From Caulobacter sp. Root343 (GTDB taxonomy: Bacteria; Pseudomonadota; Alphaproteobacteria; Caulobacterales; Caulobacteraceae): DNA of 64,000 bases. A program made the position numbers and the translations under genes. Where the stretch lies: contig NZ_LMDF01000006.1 in the NCBI RefSeq assembly GCF_001425745.1, positions 290,494 through 354,493 on the forward strand. The letters are read 5' to 3'. A model generated the notes under the pieces. The model saw only the letters and a list, made by a program, of their open reading frames with translations. It ran no database searches and was not told the origin of the DNA. Position 1 is the stretch's first letter; the number at the start of each line of letters is the position of its first letter. Shown here in pieces: positions 8,249 through 15,660 of this stretch.

Positions 8249-9133
8249 ATGTCGCAACCCAACTTCGAGACCCTGCTGTACGCCGTCGAGGACGGGGTCG
8301 CGACGGTCACCCTGAACCGGCCGGAGCGGATGAACGCCTTCACCGCCCGGATGATGAAGGACCTGATCGAGGTGTTCGACCTCACCGACGCCGACGACGC
8401 GGTGAAGGTGGTGATCATCACCGGCGCGGGGCGGGCGTTCTGCGCCGGGGCGGACCTGGGCGCCGGCGGAGCCACCTTCGACCGCACTTCGCCGCAAGCC
8501 CTGGAGCGCGAGGAGGGCAAGGTCGGCGACGTCTATCGCGACGGCGGCGGCCGCGTGGTCCTGCGGATGTTCGACAGCCTGAAGCCGATCATCGGCGCGA
8601 TCAACGGCGCGGCGGTCGGGGTCGGCGTCACCATGCAATTGCCAATGGACATCCGGATGGCCTCGACCGAGGCCAAGTTCGGCTTCGTCTTCGCCCGCCG
8701 CGGCATCAATCCCGAGGCGGCCTCGTCCTGGTTCCTGTCGCGGCTGGTCGGCCTGCAGACGGCGCTGGAGTGGTGCTACACCGGTCGCGTGTTCCCGGCC
8801 CAGGAGGCGCTGGACAAGGGTCTCGTCCGCTCGCTGCACGCCCCCGAGGACCTGCTGCCGGCCGCCCGCGCCCTGGCCCGCGAGATCGCCGACAACACCG
8901 CCCCGGTCTCGGTCGCCCTGACCCGCCAGCTGCTGTGGCGCATGGCTGGCGCGGCCCATCCGATGGAGGCGCACAAGGCCGACAGCCGCGCCATCCAGTC
9001 TCGCGGTTCGTCCGGCGACGCCAAGGAGGGGGTGACCTCGTTCCTGGAAAAGCGCGCGCCGGTCTATCCGAACAAGGTCTCGACCGATCTGCCGGACATC
9101 TGGCCGGAGTGGGAAGAGCCGGCGTTTCGGTAG
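8249..9133 (+). CDS. Enoyl-CoA hydratase/isomerase
   Basis: A 294-residue crotonase-fold protein starting at ATG 8249, preceded by AGAGGA at good spacing. The oxyanion-hole motif GAGRAFCAGADLG and the second one, INGAAVGVGVTMQLPMDIRMAS, are present, followed by the family segment FGFVFARRGINPEAASSW with a glutamate in the position used for catalysis in hydratases. It adds water across 2-enoyl-CoA in beta-oxidation. The gene is divergent from the GMC oxidoreductase and acyl-CoA synthetase, suggesting a lipid or alcohol degradation cluster. At 294 residues it is longer than the 260-residue norm, with an extended C-terminal region typical of a subgroup (THxxEGVTSFLEKRxP-like). Confidence 0.92.
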   Translation: MSQPNFETLLYAVEDGVATVTLNRPERMNAFTARMMKDLIEVFDLTDADDAVKVVIITGAGRAFCAGADLGAGGATFDRTSPQALEREEGKVGDVYRDGGGRVVLRMFDSLKPIIGAINGAAVGVGVTMQLPMDIRMASTEAKFGFVFARRGINPEAASSWFLSRLVGLQTALEWCYTGRVFPAQEALDKGLVRSLHAPEDLLPAARALAREIADNTAPVSVALTRQLLWRMAGAAHPMEAHKADSRAIQSRGSSGDAKEGVTSFLEKRAPVYPNKVSTDLPDIWPEWEEPAFR

Positions 9134-9139
9134 GCCATT

Positions 9140-9280
9140 TCTCCTCCCCCTTTGGGGGAGGGGGACCGGCGAACGCCGGTGGAGGGGCCCTGTGAATTGG
9201 CCAATGCAACACCGCTTCGCGGACCCCCTCCGTCTCGCCGCGTATTCGCGCCGATCCACCTCCCCCTAATGGGGAGGAGA
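9140..9280. repeat. Palindromic intergenic repeat (TCTCCTCCCCC type)
   Basis: The element starts TCTCCTCCCCCTTTGGGGGAG and ends in CTAATGGGGAGGAGA, its approximate complement, with GGTGGAGGGG near 9178 mirrored by CCCCCTCCG near 9230. It lies directly downstream of the enoyl-CoA hydratase stop and ahead of the DUF2336 gene. It could act as a transcript end, but there is no T-run. No coding capacity. Confidence 0.75.
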
Positions 9281-9345
9281 GAGTGTCGTACTGTCGCGGC
9301 CAACTGCTCATCACCCGTTAAGCACGTCGTGCTCTTGTCGATCCG

Positions 9346-10569
9346 ATGAGCGAAGCCGCGCTGACATCGTCGTTCGGAGAGCCCGAGGCCCCCAGGCCCG
9401 CGCCGCGCTCGCGCACGACCCTGCTCAAGCGCCTGGCCGACGTGGTCTGCTTGCCGACCAGCCGGATCAACGCCTTCGAGCGGTCGATGACCGCCGACCT
9501 GCTGGTTGAGATGCTGCGCGACGCCAACGTCGTCGAGCGCGAGAAGGTCGCCCGCCGCCTGGCCATGCTCAACGAGATGCCCGGCGTGCTGGTCCGCCTG
9601 CTGCTGCGCGACGAACTGCCGGTGGCGCGGGCCCTGCTGGTCGACGCCGAGAAGCTGTCGGACGCCGACCTGATCAGCTGCCTCTACCACGCCTCGATGG
9701 AGCACCGCCGTCTGATCGCCCAACGGCGCGGCGTCAGCGAGGTGGTGGCCGACGCCCTGATCGACATGGGCGAGTCGCCGGTGATCGAGGCCCTGCTGCG
9801 CAACGAGCTGGTCAAGATCAGCCACCAGGGCGTCGAGAACATCGTCGCCGCGACGCGCGACGCCCAATACCTGATCCCGATGCTGCTGCGCCGCGCCGAG
9901 CTGCGGCCCAGCCATGCCTATGTGATGTTCTGGTGGGCCGACGCCGAGGCGCGGCGGACCATCCTCCAGCGCTTCGCGGTGTCGCGCGAGATCCTGCAGG
10001 ACGCGGTCGGCGACGTCTTCGCCCTGGCCTCGGCCGAGGGCTGGCAGGACCCGCTGTCGCGCAAGGCCCTGCAGTTCATCGAGCGCCGCCAGCGCAACCG
10101 CGCCGCCATCGCCAAGAGCCCGTACGACAGCCTCGACGAGGCGGTCGCCGCCGGCGAGTCGGGCCTGACGCGCGAGATCTGCGAGGAGATCTCCTATCTC
10201 TCGGGCCTGAAGCCGATGACCGGCGCCAAGATCTTCACCGATCCCGGCGGCGAGCCCCTGGCCATCCTGTGCAAGGCCACCGGCCTGCCGCGCGCGGCGC
10301 TCCGTTCGTTGTGGCGCGGCCTGCGCCGGCAGGAGGTCGACCGCAGCGGGGCCATCGACCACGCGCTGGAGCGGGTGCTGCGCGTCTATGACGCCATTGC
10401 CGTCGATCGGGCCCAGACGGTGCTGCGCTACTGGAACTGGTCGCTGACCTCGGCCCTGACCCCGGCCCTGCTGAAAGCCATCCGCGAGGGCGACGAGGCC
10501 GCCGTCGACGAATACTCGGCGCCACAACGCGCGGCGATGTTGGCGCTCTCCCGCGATTTCGGGCGCTAA
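9346..10569 (+). CDS. DUF2336 domain protein
   Basis: A 407-residue, mostly helical, soluble protein. The body (about residues 40-330) reads as repeated short helix pairs (VVEREKVARRLAML, ADLISCLYHAS, SPVIEALLRNELVKIS, FAVSREILQDAV) in the manner of HEAT-like repeats, which is the hallmark of DUF2336. DUF2336 proteins are restricted largely to Alphaproteobacteria and are of unknown biochemical role. The N-terminal 30 residues are proline/arginine-rich and likely disordered. It stands alone: a repeat lies upstream and the long mucR leader downstream. The start codon has no clear ribosome binding site, so the true N terminus may differ slightly. Confidence 0.85.
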   Translation: MSEAALTSSFGEPEAPRPAPRSRTTLLKRLADVVCLPTSRINAFERSMTADLLVEMLRDANVVEREKVARRLAMLNEMPGVLVRLLLRDELPVARALLVDAEKLSDADLISCLYHASMEHRRLIAQRRGVSEVVADALIDMGESPVIEALLRNELVKISHQGVENIVAATRDAQYLIPMLLRRAELRPSHAYVMFWWADAEARRTILQRFAVSREILQDAVGDVFALASAEGWQDPLSRKALQFIERRQRNRAAIAKSPYDSLDEAVAAGESGLTREICEEISYLSGLKPMTGAKIFTDPGGEPLAILCKATGLPRAALRSLWRGLRRQEVDRSGAIDHALERVLRVYDAIAVDRAQTVLRYWNWSLTSALTPALLKAIREGDEAAVDEYSAPQRAAMLALSRDFGR

Positions 10570-10796
10570 CTCCCGAATATCGTTGGTCTCCCACTCCGGC
10601 CGCTTGCTGTGGTTCAGGAACTCAACCGGACTTACTCATTTTGTGACGGGTCGAGCCAAAGGCCTGAACACTGCTCTATTACGGATAATCTCTTGGCGAG
10701 ATCGTATTGCCGGCCGTCGGCAATCTTTGTATGCAGCCCTCGACTGGTTCGGGAATCAGCCGGATCAACAAAAAGTTGGCGTCGAGCGAGGCCTTA

Positions 10797-11216
10797 ATGG
10801 AAGATCAATCCGACCTGATCGAGATGACGGCGGGCATCGTCTCCGCCTATGTCGGCAACAACGTGGTCTCGACCGCGGACCTGCCGGCCTTGATCAAGCA
10901 AGTCCACGCCGCCTTGGCCACCGTCGGATCTCCGGCCGCCGAGCCGGCGCCGGCGCCGAAGGAGCCGGCCGTGCCGGTCAAGCGCTCGATCACGCCCGAC
11001 TATCTGATCTGCCTCGAGGACGGTCGGAAGTTCAAATCGCTGAAGCGCCACCTGCGCACCAAGTACGATCTGACCCCCGAGGACTACCGTTCGAAGTGGG
11101 GTCTGCCCAAGGATTACCCGATGGTGGCCCCGAACTACGCCGAGGCGCGTTCGAACCTCGCCAAGCAGATGGGCCTGGGCCAGGGCGGTCGCAAACCGGC
11201 GCGCAAGGCGAAATAG
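10797..11216 (+). CDS. MucR/Ros family transcriptional regulator
   Basis: A 139-residue regulator. The first 45 residues are the oligomerisation part, residues 46-62 an alanine/proline linker, and residues 64-125 the Ros-type zinc-finger-like DNA-binding domain (ICLEDGRKFKSLKRHL, then TPEDYRSKWGLPKDYPMVAPNYAEARSNLAKQMGLG). In the classical Ros finger four ligands bind zinc; here C72 and H85 are kept, the second cysteine is D75 and the last histidine position (about 89-90) is K-Y. MucR proteins bind AT-rich DNA and in Caulobacter help set the G1 programme. The start at 10797 was chosen because the domain then begins at the usual distance. A strong terminator follows. Confidence 0.9.
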   Translation: MEDQSDLIEMTAGIVSAYVGNNVVSTADLPALIKQVHAALATVGSPAAEPAPAPKEPAVPVKRSITPDYLICLEDGRKFKSLKRHLRTKYDLTPEDYRSKWGLPKDYPMVAPNYAEARSNLAKQMGLGQGGRKPARKAK

Positions 11217-11263
11217 CCGAGTCGGAACAAAAGCTTGGCCGTAACAGGCCGAAAACATCGCAG

Positions 11264-11296
11264 CGCCCGTCGTCCAGTTTTGGACGGCGGGCGTTT
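11264..11296 (+). terminator. Rho-independent terminator after the MucR gene
   Basis: A 13-base stem, CGCCCGTCGTCCA (11264-11276) pairing with TGGACGGCGGGCG (11281-11293) with one G-T pair, a four-base loop GTTT, and a following TTTCTCTT. It lies 48 bases after the stop. Confidence 0.85.
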
Positions 11297-11418
11297 CTCT
11301 TGGTGGTTGACTCATCTCGGGAATCTTGTCGCGCGACATGTTTTTCACTTGCCGCCGATTCGTTCCTTAAGCGATAGTGAATCGAAGTGATTCCAATAGC
11401 TTGTTAAGGACTCTGAAG

Positions 11419-11907
11419 ATGTCCGCGCAATTGAGCGCATCGGCCTCGGCGGCCCGCGCTCATCAGGAGATGTTCGCCTACTGGGCGTCCCTCCGTCGGG
11501 GGGCTAGCCTCCCCGCGCGCGTCGACCTGCATCCCGCGAGCATGAAACGGCTGCTGCCGACGGTGTCGTTGATCGACGTCGTCAACGAGCCGCGCGACTA
11601 CCGCCTGCGCCTGGCCGGCACCGGCCTCTACGGCGTCTATGGCCGCGAGATCACCGGCCGGATGATCGGCGATGTCTACAACACCGCCGCCTTCGACTAC
11701 TGGCGCAAGGAACTGGACAAGGTGGTCGACGAACGTCGCCCCGGCGTCGGCGTCCACAGCCTGGCCTGGCGCGGCGCCCCGCACACCTCGATCCTATGGC
11801 TGCGACTGCCGCTGGCCAGCAACGGCAAGGACGTCGACATGATCCTCGGCTACGACGCCGTGGTCGGCTCGCAAGCCGAGGGCTTCTCGGGCATCCGCGC
11901 GGCCTGA
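11419..11907 (+). CDS. PAS-domain protein (PF07310-like)
   Basis: A 162-residue protein consisting of little more than one PAS-like domain of the alphaproteobacterial DUF/PAS_5 type: MFAYWASLRRGASLPARVDLHPASMKRLLPTVSLIDV followed by YRLRLAGTGLYGVYGREITGRMIGDVY. In this family the phrase LPxRxDxxPxxxxxLLPxxxLxD is the signature and it is clear here. There is no attached kinase or cyclase domain. I chose ATG 11419, which has AAGGA upstream; a start 14 codons earlier at 11377 is also open. Its partner is unknown; neighbours are the MucR gene upstream and the winged-helix/DUF5985 operon downstream. Confidence 0.82.
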   Translation: MSAQLSASASAARAHQEMFAYWASLRRGASLPARVDLHPASMKRLLPTVSLIDVVNEPRDYRLRLAGTGLYGVYGREITGRMIGDVYNTAAFDYWRKELDKVVDERRPGVGVHSLAWRGAPHTSILWLRLPLASNGKDVDMILGYDAVVGSQAEGFSGIRAA

Positions 11908-12013
11908 TCCGGCCGAAGACCTTCTCGACCCCAGAAATCTCTACAGCTCAGCTTGCTCGCCGGGGCTCGACCCTTAAAGTCGCGCGCTTCCGAGGGGCTG
12001 CTTTCGAGATCGT

Positions 12014-12400
12014 GTGACCGGGGATCCAGACGTTCTGAGCTTCATCCGCGAACACATCCGTTCGGTGTGGGCGCTCGAACTGCTGTTGAGGCTAAAGGCC
12101 GATCCTGAGCGTTGCTGGACGGCCGACGAACTGGTCGAGGCCATGCGCGCCAGCCACGCCCTGGTCGACGACAACCTGGCGGCCCTGATGAGCGCCGGCC
12201 TGGTCGTTCCGGACGATCGCGGCTGCTTCCGCTACCGGCCGGCCGCCGCCGCCTTGGCGACCTTGTGCGACGAGCTGGAAGAGACCTATCGCGTGCGCCC
12301 GGTCACGGTGATCCGCTGGATCTCGGCGCCGGTGGAGCGCCTGAAGTCGCTGGCCGACGCGTTCAAGTTTTCAGGCAAGCCAAAGGGAGGGGACAAGTGA
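12014..12400 (+). CDS. Winged-helix-like DNA-binding protein, first gene of DUF5985 operon
   Basis: A 128-residue protein starting at a GTG. Residues 5-75 read as a winged helix: SFIREHIRSVWALELLLRLKADPERCWTADELVEAMRASHALVDDNLAALMSAGLVVPDDRGCFRYRP is the usual helix, helix-turn-helix, wing order. Residues 80-115 form a helix (ALATLCDELEETYRVRPVTVIRWI). The C-terminal tail is basic (KFSGKPKGGDK). Its TGA overlaps the GTG of the first DUF5985 gene by four bases, so translation is coupled. It may regulate the operon or sense something through the membrane proteins; the sequence does not say. The upstream 106 bases show no clear promoter. Confidence 0.7.
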   Translation: MTGDPDVLSFIREHIRSVWALELLLRLKADPERCWTADELVEAMRASHALVDDNLAALMSAGLVVPDDRGCFRYRPAAAALATLCDELEETYRVRPVTVIRWISAPVERLKSLADAFKFSGKPKGGDK

Positions 12401-12663
12401 CGCCCGCTGTCGTCTACGGCCTCTGCCTGCTGGCCAGCCTGCTGTGCGCGGGCCTGTTGGCGCGCGCCTGGGCCAAGGCCCGCACGCGCCTCCTGCTCTG
12501 GACCGCCGTCTCGTTCGCGTTCCTGGCGCTGAACAACCTGCTGCTGGTCGTCGACCTGGTGCTGTTGCCGACCCAGACGTCGCTGTGGTGGCCGCGCCAG
12601 ATCGCCCTGATCGCGGCGATCGGCGTGCTGGTCTACGCCTTCATCTGGGAGGTAGACCAATGA
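12397..12663 (+). CDS. DUF5985 family membrane protein
   Basis: An 88-residue protein with three predicted membrane helices: residues about 5-25, 32-54 (LLLWTAVSFAFLALNNLLLVVDLVLLP) and 65-85. The phrase WTAVSFAFLALNNLLLVVD matches the family signature, in which an FxxxxxNN segment is conserved. It starts at GTG 12397, inside the stop of the winged-helix gene, and ends with TGA overlapping the ATG of the next gene. No function is known for DUF5985. It carries the same central motif as its downstream neighbour, so the two are likely ancient duplicates. Confidence 0.8.
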   Translation: MTPAVVYGLCLLASLLCAGLLARAWAKARTRLLLWTAVSFAFLALNNLLLVVDLVLLPTQTSLWWPRQIALIAAIGVLVYAFIWEVDQ

Positions 12664-12935
12664 GCCCCTTGGAGGGACTGGTCGCCGGCGGCCTGGCCGC
12701 GGGCTTCCTGGTGCTGGCGGCGTTCTTCCTGCGCTTCTGGGGACGGACGCGCGAGGGATTGTTCCTGGCCTTCTCGGCGGCCTTCGCCCTGATGGCGCTG
12801 AACCAGGCGCTGCCGGTGATCCTGGGCATCCCGCAGGAAGAGCGCGGCGGCATCTACCTGATCCGGCTGGCCGCCTTCCTGCTGATCATCGTGGCGGTGG
12901 TGGCCAAGAACCTGAAGCGAGATCCGGAGGGCTAG
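12660..12935 (+). CDS. DUF5985 family membrane protein, second copy
   Basis: A 91-residue protein with three membrane helices (about 8-26, 33-54 and 64-84). The middle segment, FLAFSAAFALMALNQALPVIL, parallels WTAVSFAFLALNNLLLVVD in the preceding gene. It starts at ATG 12660 in a four-base overlap with the previous stop. Its own TAG stop lies in the first bases of a long palindrome that also forms the transcription terminator. Function unknown; the tight coupling of the three genes suggests that the products are made in fixed ratio and may form one complex. Confidence 0.8.
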   Translation: MSPLEGLVAGGLAAGFLVLAAFFLRFWGRTREGLFLAFSAAFALMALNQALPVILGIPQEERGGIYLIRLAAFLLIIVAVVAKNLKRDPEG

Positions 12936-12984
12936 AGCAAGCCGCGCGATGTCGGAATCGCGCGGCTTGCTCTAGCTTTTTGTT
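12932..12984 (+). terminator. Perfect 19-bp stem terminator overlapping a stop codon
   Basis: CTAGAGCAAGCCGCGCGAT (12932-12950) pairs perfectly with 12957-12975 around a six-base loop, and CTTTTTGTTTT follows. The stop codon TAG of the second DUF5985 gene (12933-12935) is within the stem. Confidence 0.9.
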
Positions 12985-13037
12985 TTCGCATCACTTTCGC
13001 GGAAAACCGGCGACCACTTTTCCGCGCGATGCTCTAG
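12932..13037. repeat. Composite palindromic repeat shared by two convergent gene ends
   Basis: The element runs from CTAGAGCAAG at the left to GATGCTCTAG at the right. Its left half is the 19-bp terminator stem; its right half holds GCGGAAAA (12999-13006) facing TTTTCCGC (13018-13025), a pattern common in alphaproteobacterial intergenic repeats. Both outer ends carry CTAGAGC, read on opposite strands, and each gives the TAG stop of the gene that enters it. Confidence 0.8.
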
Positions 13038-13945
13038 CTCTCCAGGAACACCTCGACCTCGCGGCGCGACGGCATCGAGGGCGCGGCGCCGGCCTTCTGC
13101 ACCGAGAGGGCGGCGGCGGCGTTGGCCATCTCGACGGCGTCGCGCAGGTCGATATTGCCGGCCAGGGCCGCGGCCAGCGCGCCGCAGAAGCAGTCGCCGG
13201 CCCCGACGGTGTCGATCGCCTTGACCTTCTTGCCTTCGATCAGGAAGGCCTCGTCGCGGCGCACGGCGGCGACGCCGGCCGAGCCCAGGGTGACGATGAT
13301 GATCTGGTCCGGGCGGCTCATCAGCTTGCGCGCGGCGATCGAGACCTCTTCCAGGCGCACGGGCTCGCGATCCAGCTTGGCGTAGGTGGCCAGCTCGGTC
13401 TGGTTCAGGATCAGGATGTCGGTCAGCGGGAAAAGGGCCGCGCCCTGCGGCAGGGCGGGGGCGGCGTTCAGGACGCGCAGGGCCCCCTTGGACGCGCCGG
13501 TGCGGAACAGGGCCTCGATGGCGGTGGGCGGGGTCTCCAGCTGGCACAGCAGCACGCGCTGGCCCTCCAGCGGCGTCGCCGAGACCTGCTGCGGCGTGAC
13601 CCGCGCGTTGGCGCCGGCGGTGACCACGATCATGTTCTCGGCGCTCTTGGCGACCCAGACGTGGGCCTGGCCGGTGGCCACGCCGTCCAGCTCCATCACG
13701 TCGGCCACCTGCACGCCGTAGCCAGCCAGCTTGGCCTTCAGGTTGCGGCCGCTCTCGTCGCCGCCGACCGCGCCCATCAGGCGGGTGGGGGCGCCCATGC
13801 GCGCGGCGGCGACCGCCTGGTTGGCGCCCTTGCCGCCCAGGAACAGTTCCAGCGAAAGGCCGGCCACCGTCTCGCCGGGGCGCGGCAGGTCGTCGACCCG
13901 GGCCACGGCGTCCAGATTGATCGAGCCGAGAACGAAAACAGTCAT
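13034..13945 (-). CDS. rbsK: Ribokinase, PfkB family
   Basis: A 303-residue sugar kinase with the two PfkB signatures: the N-terminal GGKGANQAVAAARMG near residue 37 and the C-terminal DTVGAGDCFCGAL, in which D251 is the catalytic base. SINLDAVARVDDLPRPGET at the N terminus is the usual substrate-lid region of ribokinases. It phosphorylates D-ribose (or a related pentose or nucleoside) with ATP. There is no ribose transporter next to it. The stop TAG is supplied by the right end of the palindromic repeat. The upstream fliP gene ends 29 bases before its start on the same strand, so it may be read as the last gene of the fliO-fliP transcript. Confidence 0.88.
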   Translation of the reverse strand: MTVFVLGSINLDAVARVDDLPRPGETVAGLSLELFLGGKGANQAVAAARMGAPTRLMGAVGGDESGRNLKAKLAGYGVQVADVMELDGVATGQAHVWVAKSAENMIVVTAGANARVTPQQVSATPLEGQRVLLCQLETPPTAIEALFRTGASKGALRVLNAAPALPQGAALFPLTDILILNQTELATYAKLDREPVRLEEVSIAARKLMSRPDQIIIVTLGSAGVAAVRRDEAFLIEGKKVKAIDTVGAGDCFCGALAAALAGNIDLRDAVEMANAAAALSVQKAGAAPSMPSRREVEVFLES

Positions 13946-13974
13946 GGTCCTGGTCTTCTAGGTCTTCTTGTTGG

Positions 13975-14772
13975 CTATCCGCCGCCCCCGCGCTGGAAGC
14001 TCTCGACGAGACTTCCGGCCACGAGTCGCCACCCGTCCACTAGCACGAAGAAGATAAGCTTGAACGGAAGACTGATCGTCGCTGGCGGCAACATCATCAT
14101 CCCCATGCTCATCAGCACGCTGGCCACCACCAGGTCGATGACCAGGAACGGGATGAACAGCAGGAAGCCGATTTCGAACGCGCGCTTCAGTTCGGAGATC
14201 ATGAAGGCCGGGGTGACGACCTTCAGCGGGGTGTCCTGGGCGGTCTTCGGCTGCGGGATCTTCGACAGGCGGACGAACAAGGCGAGGTCGTCGCGGTCGA
14301 CCTGGCGCAGCATGAAGCCCTTCACCGGGCCGCCGGCCGCCTCGAAGGCCTCGGGCAGCTCCATCTGGTGGTCCAGCAACGGCTTGATGCCGGCGTCGTA
14401 GGACTTCTCGAACGTGGGGCCCATGACGATGGCGGTCAGGAACAGCGCCAGGCTGATGATCACCGGGTTCGGCGGGCTCTGCTGGACGCCAATGGCGGTG
14501 CGCAGCAGGCCCAGCACCACCACGATCCGCACGAACGAGGTGGTCATGATCACGATCGACGGGGCCAGCGACAGCACCGTCATCAGGCCGACCAGCTGCA
14601 CCACGCGATCGGTCAGGCCCGCGCCGGTGCCCAGATTGATGTTCACCGCCGACTGGGCCAGGGCCGCGGCCGGCATGACGGCGCAGGCGATGGTCGCCAG
14701 CAACGAGATGATCGCGGCGCGGCGCAGGTCCTCGGCCTTGGCGCCGGTCACGGATTTGAGCAGGTCGCGCAT
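13975..14772 (-). CDS. fliP: Flagellar export apparatus protein FliP
   Basis: A 265-residue inner-membrane protein of the type III flagellar export gate. Typical parts are visible: a cleavable-type N-terminal signal (to about residue 40, ending AALAQ), a first pair of helices with LAPSIVIMTTSFVRIVVVLGLLR, the phrase GVQQSPPNPVIISLALFLT, and the C-terminal SELKRAFEIGFLLFIPFLVIDLVVASVLMSMGMMMLPP. FliP forms the core of the export channel with FliQ and FliR. The start overlaps the fliO stop by one base (TGATG), so the two are translationally coupled. FliQ and FliR genes are not in this window. Confidence 0.96.
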   Translation of the reverse strand: MRDLLKSVTGAKAEDLRRAAIISLLATIACAVMPAAALAQSAVNINLGTGAGLTDRVVQLVGLMTVLSLAPSIVIMTTSFVRIVVVLGLLRTAIGVQQSPPNPVIISLALFLTAIVMGPTFEKSYDAGIKPLLDHQMELPEAFEAAGGPVKGFMLRQVDRDDLALFVRLSKIPQPKTAQDTPLKVVTPAFMISELKRAFEIGFLLFIPFLVIDLVVASVLMSMGMMMLPPATISLPFKLIFFVLVDGWRLVAGSLVESFQRGGGG

Positions 14773-15089
14773 CAGGCCACGGGCTCCGGCGTGGAAACGG
14801 TGGGGGCGAGGGCGGGCTTAGCCGTTCCGGGTTGGGGAACCCAGTCCAGCAGCTTGCCGTCGCCCAGCAGCACCATGCGCTCCTCGCCGTCCAGGCTGAC
14901 GATCAGGAGGCGGCGCGTGGGATCGATCGCCAGGCTCTCGACGATCTTCAGCCGGCGGTCCTGGCGCGCGGCGATCAGCCGGCCCACCGCGTCGGGGCCG
15001 AACTTGCGCAGAGCCCAGGCGGCCAGGCCGATCAGGCCCAGGGTGACGGCCAGCGCCGCCAGGGCGCGGATGAATTCGATGGGATCCAT
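14772..15089 (-). CDS. fliO: Flagellar assembly protein FliO
   Basis: A 105-residue protein with one membrane helix near the N terminus (FIRALAALAVTLGLIGLAAWAL, residues 5-27) and a short cytoplasmic domain with RLKIVESLAIDPTRRLLIVSLDGEERMVLLG, the FliO signature. FliO stabilises FliP while the export gate is built. It is the first gene of the minus-strand operon and is followed at once by fliP. The promoter region, shared with flgB, holds a CtrA box at 15167-15183. Confidence 0.92.
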   Translation of the reverse strand: MDPIEFIRALAALAVTLGLIGLAAWALRKFGPDAVGRLIAARQDRRLKIVESLAIDPTRRLLIVSLDGEERMVLLGDGKLLDWVPQPGTAKPALAPTVSTPEPVA

Positions 15090-15166
15090 GGGGCGAAAGG
15101 GCCGCCTGAGCGAGACAAGATAACGCAGGGCGAATGCCCCACATGTCCTGGTGTGCCTGACGCTTC

Positions 15167-15183
15167 TTAATGCCGGATTAACC
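15167..15183. promoter_or_regulatory. CtrA binding site between fliO and flgB
   Basis: TTAA (15167-15170), seven bases TGCCGGA, then TTAACC (15178-15183): a perfect match to the CtrA recognition pattern TTAA-N7-TTAA(C). It lies 14 bases ahead of the flgB start and 78 bases ahead of the fliO start. In Caulobacter CtrA activates the early (class II) flagellar operons, so control of one or both operons is expected. Confidence 0.85.
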
Positions 15184-15196
15184 CTGTTTCTTCACC

Positions 15197-15649
15197 ATGA
15201 TCGCCATGGGTCCGGACGACATTCCCCTCTTTGGCATGCTCAAGAGCCGCCTCGGTTATCTGACCGAGCGCCAGAAGGTCGTCGCCCAGAACGTCGCCAA
15301 CGCCGACACGCCCGGCTATCGTCCCAGCGACCTGAAGCCCTACAGCTTCCAGGCCTCGCTGATGAACCAGGCGTCCGGCGCGGTCTATCGCGGCGGGCCC
15401 AGCGCGCCGACCTCGGGCGTCCAGATGATGGCGACCTCGACGGCGCACATGGCGCCCTCGAACGCGCCCAGCGCCTGGCGGGCGACCTCGGGCGCCGATT
15501 CGGAGACCACCCTCGACGGCAACGCGGTCTCGCTCGAGGACCAGATGCTCAAGATGACCGACGCGCGGATGAACTACGACGCGGCGATCACCTTCTACCA
15601 GAAGTCCATGAACATGCTGCGCATGGCCGCGCGCAAGCCGAACGGCTGA
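15197..15649 (+). CDS. flgB: Flagellar basal-body rod protein FlgB
   Basis: A 150-residue proximal rod protein. The N-terminal rod motif is clear: LKSRLGYLTERQKVVAQNVANADTPGYRPSDL. The C-terminal part, LEDQMLKMTDARMNYDAAITFYQKSMNMLRMA, is the coiled-coil end typical of FlgB. It is exported through the flagellar type III system without a cleaved signal. The gene opens the plus-strand operon flgB-flgC-fliE, with an 11-base gap to flgC. A start three codons later (ATG 15206) is possible. Confidence 0.95.
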   Translation: MIAMGPDDIPLFGMLKSRLGYLTERQKVVAQNVANADTPGYRPSDLKPYSFQASLMNQASGAVYRGGPSAPTSGVQMMATSTAHMAPSNAPSAWRATSGADSETTLDGNAVSLEDQMLKMTDARMNYDAAITFYQKSMNMLRMAARKPNG

Positions 15650-15660
15650 GGATTTAGGCG

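Noticed and set aside
7999..8520. Possible 173-residue minus-strand protein
   Set aside because: Half is repeat and half is antisense to the enoyl-CoA hydratase.
12980..14401. 473-codon plus-strand frame over ribokinase and fliP
   Set aside because: Antisense to two clearly identified genes; starts within a palindromic repeat and has no recognisable domain.
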